Part shown: positions 24,815 through 33,311 of the stretch, in pieces | Position numbering within the stretch: position 1 is the stretch's first letter | Layout: every line of letters starts with the position of its first letter | NCBI GenBank assembly: GCA_963710175.1 | Contig: CAVPZC010000001.1 | Coordinates: 1,364,001-1,428,000, forward strand | Origin: Phormidesmis sp963710175 | GTDB taxonomy: Bacteria; Cyanobacteriota; Cyanobacteriia; Phormidesmidales; Phormidesmidaceae | Direction of reading: 5' to 3' | DNA length: 64,000 nucleotides | Translations under genes and position numbers: made by a program | Notes under the pieces: generated by a model | What the model was told of the DNA's origin: nothing | Databases searched by the model: none | What the model saw: the letters and a program-made list of their open reading frames with translations, nothing else

Positions 24815-25990
24815 CTATGCCTGGCCTAACGCCAGCACCGCATTCTGTCCGCCAAACCCAAAGCTAAAGCAGAGCATATGCTGTAACGCTGTCGTCCTCA
24901 CCTGCCTGACAAAATTTAGATCAAAATCGGGCTGATGTAACCCGGTACAGGGCGGCAGCTGCTGCGCTTGTAAGCTGAGCAGGGTGAGCGCGATCGCCAC
25001 CCCTCCAGAAGCTCCTAACGTATGCCCGGTCGCCCCCTTCGTCGCCATCACTGGCATTTCATGGCCAAAGATCTGGTCAATTAAGCTCGCCTCCATCCGA
25101 TCATTAAGCGCCGTGCTAGTGCCGTGAACATGCACTGCGTCAATCTCACTCGGGCTCAGCCCACTGCGCTGCAAACACTGCGCCACCGCCCGCTCAGCCA
25201 TGCCATAGTGCGGATCAGGCGAACTCAAATGATGGCTGTCATTCGTCAGACCCGCCCCCAAAATTTGCCCATATACCCGCGCCCCACGCTGCTCTGCCAA
25301 TTCTGCCGACTCCAGCACCAGCGCCGCGCCCCCTTCCCCCAGCACAAACCCCTCCCGCCGTCGGTCAAACGGATAGCAGCCCGTCGTTGCCAGCGCCCCC
25401 ATCTTTCTAAACCCTGCCAGCGTCAGCGGCGTAATCGGTGACTCTACTGCCCCGGCAATCACCCGACTACACTGCCCGTTGCGAATCAGGTCTGCCGCCT
25501 GCGCGATCGCCCAAACCCCAGTTGCACAAGCCGCCATCGGCGCTAATACTGGCCCTTCACACCCCGCCCACCGCGCTGCCACTAAAGCCGATTCGCAGGG
25601 CAACGCCGCCAGCCAATCGCCCTTAACTTGCCCCGGCACTGCTCGCTGCTCATCTGCCATTGCCTCCCAGTCTCGCAAGCAGCTCCGACTAGACCCCATC
25701 ACCACCCCGCAGTCAATTCCTCCCTTTCCCCTTTTCTTCTCACCCTGTCTACCTAACCCTGCATCTACCCAAGCCTCACTCACTACTCGCCGCGTCAGCT
25801 CCCTCAGAGCCACAGGTCGCTTTCCTCCCATTGCTAGCGGCCCTGGGGCCAGATCTAAAAAAGGCTGGCGAAGTGCGATCGCACTTTCGCCAGCCATCAG
25901 TTTTTGCCAGTTAGCCAGCGCTGTAGGCGCTAGCGCTGTGGTCAGACCCAGTCCTGTCACGACTACAGCAGACTCACTCAGCCGCTTCAC
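24815..25990 (-). CDS. beta-ketoacyl-ACP synthase (KAS II-like)
   Basis: Condensing enzyme of fatty-acid or polyketide synthesis, about 391 residues. Catalytic Cys in MAACATGVWA, the two His in VHVHGTSTALND and TKGATGHTLGASG, and the terminal FGFGGQNAVLAL block are all present. The longest frame begins at 26050, inside the cyclophilin gene; GTG at 25990 fits the usual start just before VVVTGLGLTT and gives a 17-bp overlap with the cyclophilin stop. It is probably translated from the same message. It diverges from housekeeping FabF (ARWAGCEGPVLAP, MADEQRAVPGQ), so it may be a second KAS for a special lipid. No ACP gene is adjacent. Confidence 0.88.
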   Translation of the reverse strand: MKRLSESAVVVTGLGLTTALAPTALANWQKLMAGESAIALRQPFLDLAPGPLAMGGKRPVALRELTRRVVSEAWVDAGLGRQGEKKRGKGGIDCGVVMGSSRSCLRDWEAMADEQRAVPGQVKGDWLAALPCESALVAARWAGCEGPVLAPMAACATGVWAIAQAADLIRNGQCSRVIAGAVESPITPLTLAGFRKMGALATTGCYPFDRRREGFVLGEGGAALVLESAELAEQRGARVYGQILGAGLTNDSHHLSSPDPHYGMAERAVAQCLQRSGLSPSEIDAVHVHGTSTALNDRMEASLIDQIFGHEMPVMATKGATGHTLGASGGVAIALTLLSLQAQQLPPCTGLHQPDFDLNFVRQVRTTALQHMLCFSFGFGGQNAVLALGQA

Positions 25991-26750
25991 CACCCGCCCC
26001 AGTCGGCTGAACCAAATTATCTGCGCCAGCAGTGACAGTGACCGAGTCAATTACAGTGCCAGGCTGAATTTCGTCTACCACATTCATACCGTCGGTCACA
26101 TAGCCCAACACCGCGTAGTCACCGTCTAAAAAGTTGACATCGGCCAGCGTGATATAAAACTGAGCAGAGGCGGTATTCACCCCCGAACGGGCCATGGCAA
26201 CTGCGCCGCGCCGATGGGTTAAAGCAGGCGGATTAGTAACGCCCGCTTCAGGAAAGGTCTGGCCATACACCGGCTGATCAGCCCCCTCGGGCAAAATTTC
26301 TAGCGGAATCATGCGGGGCTGACCGGTCTCAGGGTCTACATAGCTGCCGGTCCCCAGCTGATTGACCGGCACATTAGGATCGGCGCTTTGGGGATCGCCG
26401 CCTTGAGCCACGAAAGGTTCGGGCGATTGCACCACTCGATGGAAAACAGTGCCGTCATAGACGCCCTTCTCGGCGAGGTCTACAAAGTTACCGGCAGTAT
26501 AAGGAGCCTGATCGCCATCCACCTCAATTGTGATTGGGCTACCGTTGACCATAATTTCTACCGTAGCCATGCCCTCTAGCTTTGGCAATCCGGCTGTGAG
26601 GTCGGCAATATCGGGTTCGGCGGGTGTGACTGCGGTGGGCGTTGCAGGCGACTCGGCGGTCGGTGCCTCAGCGCCGCTACAGCTCCCTAACAGCAGCGCA
26701 ATCGCCACTAATACGCCCCATCTCGCGCCCAAATTTATCCCTAATTTCAT
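25974..26750 (-). CDS. cyclophilin-type peptidyl-prolyl cis-trans isomerase, lipoprotein
   Basis: 258 residues from ATG 26750 (MKLGINLGARWGVLVAIALLLGSC). The lipobox LLGSC marks a lipoprotein anchored on the periplasmic or lumenal side. After an Ala/Pro/Thr-rich linker the cyclophilin domain shows GNFVDLAEKGVYDGTVFHRVV, FVAQGGDP and the block AMARSGVNTASAQFYITL. It should catalyse proline isomerisation in exported proteins. The longer frame from 26813 lacks a signal at its start and is not preferred. The KAS gene overlaps its stop. Confidence 0.9.
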   Translation of the reverse strand: MKLGINLGARWGVLVAIALLLGSCSGAEAPTAESPATPTAVTPAEPDIADLTAGLPKLEGMATVEIMVNGSPITIEVDGDQAPYTAGNFVDLAEKGVYDGTVFHRVVQSPEPFVAQGGDPQSADPNVPVNQLGTGSYVDPETGQPRMIPLEILPEGADQPVYGQTFPEAGVTNPPALTHRRGAVAMARSGVNTASAQFYITLADVNFLDGDYAVLGYVTDGMNVVDEIQPGTVIDSVTVTAGADNLVQPTGAGGEAAE

Positions 26751-26863
26751 GGTTGAATTTCCTAAAACGTGGCTCATTCTGCCACAGGACGAGCGGTAGT
26801 TCAACGGGCTCATCCCTTAAATCAATCGGATAAAAAGATTGGGTAAGAACTCTTCAAAGCGGC

Positions 26864-27442
26864 CTACAGTCCCTCTAGCGGCACCTGTAAAAACCGGGCT
26901 AGTTCAGCGCCCTGATTTTCTAGATCAGATAGAGAGATCGGTTGACCTACTCGGGTCAGCGGAATGTTGCCCTTGCCCTTTACTCTTAGGTAGAGCGATC
27001 GCTTTGGATTCAGCCCTTCTTTAATTTCGGCGCGAACGGCCAGCAGATCTTTGAAGGGATAGCGCAGGTCAATTTGCCGATTTTTGCCTGGAAAGCCGCG
27101 CCTGAAAATTTGCGCTTCGTTCGCCTCTTTATCAAACTTGTTATAGCCGCTGCCAACATCCCACAAAATGATCAGGCACAAATAGGTGCATAGCAAAATT
27201 GCCGCCAGTCCATAAAAGCCCATAGCAATGCCCTGCGGGATAAATACCAGCTGAGCAGGCAAATCGGAAAATGGCAGCAAATTGGTATGCAGATAGCTAG
27301 AGATGCCCGAGAGAAAAAAGCCAATACCGCCCACGGCAGTCACCGCCGCCCAGAAGTAGTTGCTCGGACGCCGTGCGCCTAAAATATCTCGTTGCAGAGT
27401 TGTTGCGCTAGGAGCTTTAGTAGGTGTTTTAGAAGCAGCCAT
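26864..27442 (-). CDS. ycf4: photosystem I assembly protein Ycf4
   Basis: 192 residues, full length. Two N-terminal transmembrane helices (YFWAAVTAVGGIGFFLSGISSYL and IPQGIAMGFYGLAAILLCTYLCLIILWD) are followed by the conserved block GSGYNKFDKEANEAQIFRRGFPG, the lineage signature of Ycf4. It acts in thylakoid membranes as a scaffold for assembling photosystem I. It is transcribed away from psbD, 617 bp apart; the two photosynthesis genes may share upstream control. Confidence 0.97.
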   Translation of the reverse strand: MAASKTPTKAPSATTLQRDILGARRPSNYFWAAVTAVGGIGFFLSGISSYLHTNLLPFSDLPAQLVFIPQGIAMGFYGLAAILLCTYLCLIILWDVGSGYNKFDKEANEAQIFRRGFPGKNRQIDLRYPFKDLLAVRAEIKEGLNPKRSLYLRVKGKGNIPLTRVGQPISLSDLENQGAELARFLQVPLEGL

Positions 27443-28059
27443 AGGTAAAGGTTAATGATAAAGCCCACCGAATAGGCAAGCGTGCTAGCTAAATGATATC
27501 CGCTTTGCTCCAGTATCCACTTAACAATCCGCTCATTTACAAACCGAAACATTCTCAGTCAAAATATTTTCAGTCGTTGCAGACAAGACTGGGCTGCCGC
27601 AACTGACCATAGGAGCCCGTTGGTGGCCCATAATGCAGATGGAACCTTCGTGCTGGCCCCACAGCCGTATAGCTGAGCCTACCTTTTATTCTTTTGAAAA
27701 AAATTATCGTTGGCGCTCATTAGCGCGGCAGCTAAAGCGCTGTGTCCCTCACTGTAAAGCGGTCTTGCCGATTTCGCTTTGGGCAAACAGGCGGGACCGT
27801 TCGGGGTAAATTTGCCAAAATACCGATCACTTTCAATCTGAGAATTAACATAACAGATTGTAAAAATAGTGATCTGTCTTTATGATAAGTATATTCCCAA
27901 ATCCTTTATGGCAGTGATTTTTAGCTGCCTGGTTACGGATCGATCCGAATCTTTTCAGATTTGATCCGCCAGCGTCTGAGGCTGCGTCTGCTCTGGCAGG
28001 CACATTTCCAGACACAAAGGACTTAATCCCTATTAAGCGCCAATTAAAGAGGATTCTAA
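27443..28059. other. 617-bp intergenic region between divergent ycf4 and psbD
   Basis: Non-coding. AT-rich in its right half, with the psbD promoter candidate at 27858-27886 and an overlapping inverted repeat. A long psbD leader of about 170 nt would follow. Nothing further recognised. Confidence 0.5.
27858..27886 (+). promoter_or_regulatory. candidate sigma-70-type promoter of psbD with overlapping inverted repeat
   Basis: A -35-like TTGTAA (27858-27863) and a -10-like TATGAT (27881-27886) are spaced by 17 bp. The inverted pair ACAGAT (27853-27858) and ATCTGT (27872-27877) overlaps the -35 box and spacer, where a repressor could bind. The start codon is about 170 bp downstream, implying a long leader. 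Based on sequence only. Confidence 0.5.
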
Positions 28060-29118
28060 ATGACTATAGCAATGGGACAAGCGCCCGCCGGGCGGGGACG
28101 GTTTGACGTTCTCGACGACTGGCTAAAGCGCGACCGATTTGTCTTTATCGGCTGGTCTGGACTACTGCTGTTTCCGTGCGCCTTCATGGCCGTGGGCGGC
28201 TGGATGACCGGCACCACCTTTGTCACCTCGTGGTTCACGCACGGGTTGGCAAGCTCCTATCTGGAAGGCTGTAACTTTCTGACGGTTGCAGTTTCCACCC
28301 CTGCCGACAGCATGGGCCATTCGCTCTTGCTGCTGTGGGGCCCTGAAGCCCAAGGCGACTTTGTGCGCTGGTGTCAGATTGGCGGGCTGTGGGCGTTTGT
28401 AGCGCTGCACGGTGCGTTTGGTTTGATTGGCTTCATGCTGCGGCAGTTTGAGATTGCCCGGCTAGTCGGCATTCGGCCCTACAATGCGATCGCCTTCAGT
28501 GGACCGATTGCAGTGTTTGTGTCAGTGTTCCTGCTGTACCCTTTGGGACAGTCGTCGTGGTTTTTTGCGCCGAGCTTTGGGGTAGCGGCCATCTTCCGCT
28601 TCCTGCTGTTTTTGCAGGGCTTCCACAACTGGACTTTGAACCCGTTCCACATGATGGGCGTAGCTGGCATCTTAGGTGGTGCGCTGCTCTGTGCGATTCA
28701 CGGAGCAACGGTAGAGAACACGCTGTTTGAAGATGGCGAGAATGCCAACACCTTCCGAGCGTTTGAGCCGACTCAGTCGGAAGAGACGTATTCGATGGTG
28801 ACGGCGAACCGGTTCTGGTCACAGATATTCGGGATTGCGTTCAGCAACAAGCGTTGGCTGCACTTTTTCATGCTGTTTGTGCCGGTGACGGGCCTGTGGA
28901 TGAGTTCTATTGGCATCGTCGGTTTGGCGTTGAACCTGCGGGCTTACGACTTTGTGAGTCAGGAGATTCGCGCCGCAGAAGACCCTGAGTTTGAGACGTT
29001 CTACACGAAGAACATTCTGCTGAATGAAGGCATTCGGGCGTGGTTGGCTCCTCAAGACCAGCCGCACCAAAAATTTGTATTCCCTGAAGAGGTACTCCCC
29101 CGTGGTAACGCTCTCTAA
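28060..29118 (+). CDS. psbD: photosystem II D2 protein
   Basis: Reaction-centre subunit D2 of photosystem II, 352 residues, five transmembrane helices. N-terminus GRGRFDVLDDWLKRDRFVF is diagnostic. His residues for P680 chlorophyll and non-heme iron lie in NPFHMMGVAGILGGALLCAIHGATVENTLF, and the C-terminus is EEVLPRGNAL. A good ribosome-binding site, AGAGGA, precedes the ATG. Its 3' end overlaps psbC by 17 bp, the universal psbDC arrangement. Cyanobacteria often have a second psbD elsewhere; this copy is the one coupled to psbC. Confidence 0.99.
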   Translation: MTIAMGQAPAGRGRFDVLDDWLKRDRFVFIGWSGLLLFPCAFMAVGGWMTGTTFVTSWFTHGLASSYLEGCNFLTVAVSTPADSMGHSLLLLWGPEAQGDFVRWCQIGGLWAFVALHGAFGLIGFMLRQFEIARLVGIRPYNAIAFSGPIAVFVSVFLLYPLGQSSWFFAPSFGVAAIFRFLLFLQGFHNWTLNPFHMMGVAGILGGALLCAIHGATVENTLFEDGENANTFRAFEPTQSEETYSMVTANRFWSQIFGIAFSNKRWLHFFMLFVPVTGLWMSSIGIVGLALNLRAYDFVSQEIRAAEDPEFETFYTKNILLNEGIRAWLAPQDQPHQKFVFPEEVLPRGNAL

Positions 29119-30487
29119 TAACACTTTTATTGGCGGCGGGCGCGACCAAGAGACTACTGGCTATGCCTGGTGGTCTGGTAACGCTCGACTGATCAATTTG
29201 TCTGGTAAGCTGCTGGGCGCACACGTTGCCCACGCTGGCCTGATCGTCCTGTGGACGGGTGCAATGACTCTGTTTGAGGTCTCGCACTTTGTTCCTGAAA
29301 AGCCCCTGTATGAGCAGGGTGCCATTCTGATTCCTCACCTGGCAACGCTAGGTTGGGGCGTCGGCCCTGGTGGTGAAGTGATCAACACCTTCCCCTACTT
29401 TGTAGTGGGTGTGCTTCACCTGATTTCTTCGGCTGTGCTCGGGCTGGGCGGTGTGTACCACGCCCTTCGTGGCCCTGAGACGCTTGAAGAATATTCCAGT
29501 TTCTTTAGTCAGGACTGGAAAGACAAAAACCAGATGACTAACATCATTGGCTATCACCTCATCCTGCTGGGCCTGGGTGCTTTCTTGCTGGTGATTAAAG
29601 CCTGCTTCTTAGGTGGCGTCTATGACACCTGGGCACCGGGCGGCGGTGATGTGCGGGTAATTACTAACCCGACGCTAAACCCTGGCGTTATCTTCGGCTA
29701 TCTGACTACGTCTCCGTTTGGTGGCGAGGGCTGGATTGTTGGGGTTGACAATATGGAAGATATTATCGGCGGTCATATTTGGATCGGTTTGATCTGTATT
29801 TTCGGCGGCATCTTCCACATTTTGACCAAGCCGTTTGCTTGGGCACGTCGCGCTCTGATTTGGAATGGTGAGGCTTACCTCTCCTACTCTATCGGTGCGG
29901 TCTCTCTGATGGCCTTCATCTGCTCTTGCTTCGTCTGGTTTAACAATACGGCTTACCCGAGTGAGTTCTTTGGCCCGACTAATGCTGAAGCGTCTCAAGC
30001 TCAGGCTATGACCTTTTTGGTACGTGACCAGCGCTTGGGTGCCAATATTGGTTCGGCTCAAGGCCCGACTGGTCTGGGTAAGTACCTGATGCGATCGCCT
30101 ACCGGAGAAATCATCTTTGGCGGTGAGACCATGCGCTTTTGGGACTTCGACGGCCCCTGGCTTGCACCTTTGCGTGGCACCAACGGCCTCGACCTAGACA
30201 AGCTCAAGAATGACATTCAGCCCTGGCAGGTGCGTCGCGCTGCTGAGTACATGACTCACGCGCCCAACGCATCCATCAACTCTGTTGGCGGTATCATCAC
30301 TGAGGTTAACTCGGTTAACTTTGTGAATCCCCGTCAGTGGTTGGCTTCATTCCACTTTGTGATGGCCTTTTTCTTCCTGGTCGGCCACCTGTGGCATGCA
30401 GGCCGGGCACGCGCAGCGGAAGGCGGTTTTGAGCGTGGCTTGAACCGTGAAGCTGAGCCCGTGCTCTCAATGCCTGACCTAGACTAG
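29102..30487 (+). CDS. psbC: photosystem II CP43 antenna protein
   Basis: Inner antenna subunit, 461 residues, six transmembrane helices binding chlorophyll through paired His. The real start is GTG at 29102 (VVTLSNNTFIGGGRDQETTG), as known for cyanobacterial and plastid psbC; the longer frame from 29024 is psbD sequence in another phase. AGAGGT lies just upstream as ribosome-binding site within psbD. The large lumenal loop contains GGETMRFWDFDGPWLAPLR, whose Arg contacts the manganese cluster. C-terminus ends EPVLSMPDLD. A terminator follows within 100 bp. Confidence 0.99.
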   Translation: MVTLSNNTFIGGGRDQETTGYAWWSGNARLINLSGKLLGAHVAHAGLIVLWTGAMTLFEVSHFVPEKPLYEQGAILIPHLATLGWGVGPGGEVINTFPYFVVGVLHLISSAVLGLGGVYHALRGPETLEEYSSFFSQDWKDKNQMTNIIGYHLILLGLGAFLLVIKACFLGGVYDTWAPGGGDVRVITNPTLNPGVIFGYLTTSPFGGEGWIVGVDNMEDIIGGHIWIGLICIFGGIFHILTKPFAWARRALIWNGEAYLSYSIGAVSLMAFICSCFVWFNNTAYPSEFFGPTNAEASQAQAMTFLVRDQRLGANIGSAQGPTGLGKYLMRSPTGEIIFGGETMRFWDFDGPWLAPLRGTNGLDLDKLKNDIQPWQVRRAAEYMTHAPNASINSVGGIITEVNSVNFVNPRQWLASFHFVMAFFFLVGHLWHAGRARAAEGGFERGLNREAEPVLSMPDLD

Positions 30488-30550
30488 ATAGCTGTGCCCT
30501 CTTGAGATCTTCTCATGCGGGACATGACTTGAGTGTCTGGTTCAAAAATT

Positions 30551-30583
30551 AAGGCCCTTACCATTTGGTAGGGGCCTTCTTCA
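30551..30583 (+). terminator. terminator after psbC
   Basis: AAGGCCCTTACC (30551-30562), loop ATTT, GGTAGGGGCCTT (30567-30578) form a stem with one mispair, followed by CTTCATT. An A-rich stretch precedes it, as is usual for rho-independent terminators. It closes the psbDC unit. Confidence 0.75.
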
Positions 30584-30619
30584 TTGTTAGGCTAGATCTA
30601 TTACGTTTTGATCCTCACC

Positions 30620-30919
30620 ATGCTCGAACAGCCCTACTATCTGCTGCGCTCCAAATCTACCGGACAGTATTTGGTGGCTAGACCGCCGGTGCCGGGCGGT
30701 CATCCCGAGCAGCCAACCGACCCATACTTGCTGCTGTTTGTGGCTGACTTTGATGCGCTGAGCTATCTCAATACTCATGCGGGCGAGCTGGCGCCTCAGT
30801 TTGCGATAGAGACAAGCGATCGCCGCCAGATCAAAACCATCTCCGAGCGCTGGAGCTATGTCGGTGTCGGGGTCGTCAACGATCCGCTCGTGCCCCGAGT
30901 AGAATTTATGCGCTTTTAA
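30620..30919 (+). CDS. conserved cyanobacterial protein of unknown function
   Basis: 99 residues from ATG 30620; a TTG at 30608 is in frame but less likely. The sequence (LEQPYYLLRSKSTGQYLVARP, then LLLFVADFDALSYLNTHA, and C-terminal VNDPLVPRVEFMRF) matches a short soluble protein family I recall as widespread in cyanobacteria without known role. It follows psbC beyond the terminator and converges with marC, whose stop is adjacent. Confidence 0.75.
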   Translation: MLEQPYYLLRSKSTGQYLVARPPVPGGHPEQPTDPYLLLFVADFDALSYLNTHAGELAPQFAIETSDRRQIKTISERWSYVGVGVVNDPLVPRVEFMRF

Positions 30920-31591
30920 TCAGTTCAGGCTCAGTGACTCAATCCAATCGCCGAACCCGTTGAGGATGAGCTGTACGCCAATGGCCATGACAAATAGACC
31001 GAGTATCCGGCTGAGGGCGTTAATGCCGCTAGCGCCTAGCAATTTTAGCAGTAGGGTAGAGGAACGCAGGGCGATGTAGATGATCGCGCCGATGAGGGCG
31101 ATCGCCACCGCTACCGCCGCCAGGTTGCCCGCCGTCTGGGCGACCTGTGTACCCCGACTGGCTTCTGCTGCAAGTCCCAATGTCACGGCAATAGAGCCTG
31201 GTCCGGCCAGTAGGGGAATTGTCATCGGCATAAACGAAATGTCTTTGTGGTGTCCTGCCCTGTCGGCGGCATCTTCATTGTCCAGCTCGCTCATTTTCGA
31301 CTCGGCGTTCATCGTATTCCAGGCCGCATGAAACACCACAATGCCGCCCGCAATCCGGACCACTTCTAATGAGATGCCAAAGAAGCGTAGAATACCGCCG
31401 CCGACTAGCAAAAAGCCGATCAACATCAAAATCACGTTGATGGCAATGCGTTTGGCGTAGCTGCGTCGCAGTGACTCGGGGACGCCAGCGGTGAGCACCA
31501 GAAAAATCGGAACGCTGCCAATCGGATCCATCACCGGAAACAGTGCGGCAAGGCTACCTAAGATGAAGTCAGTAAAGTCTTTGATCGGCAT
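30920..31591 (-). CDS. MarC family integral membrane protein
   Basis: 223 residues, six transmembrane helices, UPF0056/MarC (NAAT) family. Diagnostic features are FPVMDPIGSVPIFLVLTAG near the N-terminus and MPMTIPLLAGPGSIAVTLGL in the middle. The name comes from an old, disproved link to multiple antibiotic resistance; some members are proposed amino-acid exporters. It ends base to base with the preceding convergent gene. Confidence 0.93.
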   Translation of the reverse strand: MPIKDFTDFILGSLAALFPVMDPIGSVPIFLVLTAGVPESLRRSYAKRIAINVILMLIGFLLVGGGILRFFGISLEVVRIAGGIVVFHAAWNTMNAESKMSELDNEDAADRAGHHKDISFMPMTIPLLAGPGSIAVTLGLAAEASRGTQVAQTAGNLAAVAVAIALIGAIIYIALRSSTLLLKLLGASGINALSRILGLFVMAIGVQLILNGFGDWIESLSLN

Positions 31592-31666
31592 AGCAACTTT
31601 TCGTAGTGTCTGCCTTTACGGTACAGGGATTTGGGGAGAGTCGCGATCACACATAGCTTCCTCGAC

Positions 31667-32170
31667 CTACAGACAATCTTCTGCAAACTTGTAGACCATT
31701 GTCATAGAAGTGTCTCCCGCCTGATTCTTCACTTCAGAGCCAGTCACGGCTATAAATCCTAACCGCTGGTAAAGCCGCAAAGCCGGATTGCTCGTGCGAG
31801 TGCTCAGACACACTGCCGGAAATTTGGGTTGGGCTAGCACTAGAACTTTCTTTAGCAGCGCTGTTCCGATTCCCTGTGCCTGAAATTTGGGGAGGACGGC
31901 GATCGCCAATTCTGGAATCTCATCGGTCAAATAGCCATATCCTCTATTGCCATCAGACCACAGCCGCAGCCAGGCAGCACCCACCGGCATCACCTGCTCT
32001 GCCACCATCCCCAGGTCTCCAGCCCTGCCCCAGTCGCGAACATATCGAGCCAAGTCAGGATTGGCCTTTACCGCAGCTAAAGAAGACTCGTGCGCAGCGT
32101 GCACGAGCATTCTCCACAGAAAAGGTTCATCTGGGCTTTCTACAACGCGCAGGTTAATATCGTCACTCAT
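31667..32170 (-). CDS. GNAT family N-acetyltransferase
   Basis: 167 residues. Motif A with the acetyl-CoA pyrophosphate loop is ELAIAVLPKFQAQGIGTALLKKVL (Q-x-x-G-I-G-T/A), and motif B region is NPALRLYQRLGFIAV. The N-terminus LRVVESPDEPFLWRMLVHAA is typical of the family. Acceptor substrate cannot be predicted. The neighbouring Uma2 gene lies 35 bp upstream on the same strand. Confidence 0.88.
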   Translation of the reverse strand: MSDDINLRVVESPDEPFLWRMLVHAAHESSLAAVKANPDLARYVRDWGRAGDLGMVAEQVMPVGAAWLRLWSDGNRGYGYLTDEIPELAIAVLPKFQAQGIGTALLKKVLVLAQPKFPAVCLSTRTSNPALRLYQRLGFIAVTGSEVKNQAGDTSMTMVYKFAEDCL

Positions 32171-32204
32171 CGCTCGGGAATAGGTTTGTTTACCCTGTCA
32201 ACTG

Positions 32205-32816
32205 CTAGCCTGCGACTAGAACCTGCTCTGCTGTGATCTGTAGATTCGGAAACGTTGGAGAGTTGATCGGCTGATCGCCTCTCAAGCAGATTGTCTGATA
32301 GCGTCTGTCTTCGCATAGCGTGCAAAGGGTCAGCGTGGGTTGCTTGGGCCGTCCGATAAACACCTCCCCGCCGAGACCCGCATAGTCTACGATCCAGTAT
32401 TCAGGGATGCCAAGAATTGCATAGTCTTCCAGCTTACGCGCGTAGTCGTTTTGCCAGTTGCTGCTGACAACCTCTGCGACAAGTTTGACCGATTGGCCCA
32501 GCGTTAAAATACACTCTCTTGCCCAGAGGGGTTCGTGAGCTAAGTTTTGATTATCTACTACCACCACATCTGGGCGAAATGCTGTGAAGTTGCCCAGTAG
32601 CTGAAGCATCCCGCGCTGCAAAATGAAGTAGGGCAGCCCTAACGTATCGATCTGAACATTGAGCTTGCAGTCAATAAAGGTAGCTACTTTCTCATGAGGG
32701 CCGGTGGGTTCCAAATCAGACACCGCACCATCGATCAGCTCGTAACGATTATCATCGCGGTATCGCGCAATAAATTGCTCAACCGTAATGGCTCTTGGCT
32801 GTACAACGGTCACCAT
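32205..32816 (-). CDS. Uma2 family restriction endonuclease-like protein
   Basis: 203 residues, PD-(D/E)XK fold. Visible: TVEQFIARYRDDNRYELIDGAV at the N-terminus, FRPDVVVVDNQ (catalytic Asp), and KLVAEVVSSNWQNDYARKLEDYAILGIPEYWIVDYAG. The motif spacing is intact. This member belongs to the longer subfamily with an ordered C-terminal LRGDQPINSPTFPNLQITAEQVL. Unknown role; some family members may be linked to mobile elements. Confidence 0.9.
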   Translation of the reverse strand: MVTVVQPRAITVEQFIARYRDDNRYELIDGAVSDLEPTGPHEKVATFIDCKLNVQIDTLGLPYFILQRGMLQLLGNFTAFRPDVVVVDNQNLAHEPLWARECILTLGQSVKLVAEVVSSNWQNDYARKLEDYAILGIPEYWIVDYAGLGGEVFIGRPKQPTLTLCTLCEDRRYQTICLRGDQPINSPTFPNLQITAEQVLVAG

Positions 32817-32881
32817 GAATAGAACCTCTGAGCCTCTTCCTTCACTGTATCAATGCGATTGATATATCTAGAATAACTCGT

Positions 32882-33283
32882 TTAATACCGCCTGCCTTCG
32901 CGGTAGACGTACATGTTGATGGCGGCGATCGCAAAGCAGATCATAAAAATCATCAGCCGGATGCCGTAGATGGGTTCGTTGATCAGCCGTCCGTTTTCAA
33001 ACAGCGGCGTCAGTGAGGGCTCTAGCTTAGCCAGTGAAAAACCCGCTAAAAAAGCGCTGATCGTCGAAGCCGCCTGACTAAATCGCTTGATCTCTTGACT
33101 GGTGCTGGGCGAAACTAGAAACCCAACCAGCCAGCCAGCGGCCCAGCCAGCCGTACCGATCAATACCGTCTGGGCGAAGCCCCCATCGTTAAGCTCTTGG
33201 TGCACCGTGCGCGCGATCCACAGCACCACGCCAAAGACGATAAAGCCAATCAGCAGGCTAGCAAAAGAACGCGCTTGATTCAT
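32882..33283 (-). CDS. small integral membrane protein of unknown function
   Basis: 133 residues with four probable transmembrane helices: SLLIGFIVFGVVLWIARTV, TAGWAAGWLVGFLVS, ISAFLAGFSLA, and LMIFMICFAIAAINMYVY. Charged ends (MNQARS and REGRRY) suggest both termini are cytoplasmic. I do not recognise a family. It lies 28 bp downstream of the DppB-like permease gene on the same strand, so the two may be cotranscribed. Confidence 0.65.
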   Translation of the reverse strand: MNQARSFASLLIGFIVFGVVLWIARTVHQELNDGGFAQTVLIGTAGWAAGWLVGFLVSPSTSQEIKRFSQAASTISAFLAGFSLAKLEPSLTPLFENGRLINEPIYGIRLMIFMICFAIAAINMYVYREGRRY

Positions 33284-33311
33284 AGAGCCCCATGTCGCTT
33301 TACAGCCTGAT

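Noticed and set aside
25124..26129. Long plus-strand frames opposite the ketoacyl synthase
   Set aside because: They are Arg/Pro/Ala-rich antisense shadows of the synthase and cyclophilin genes.
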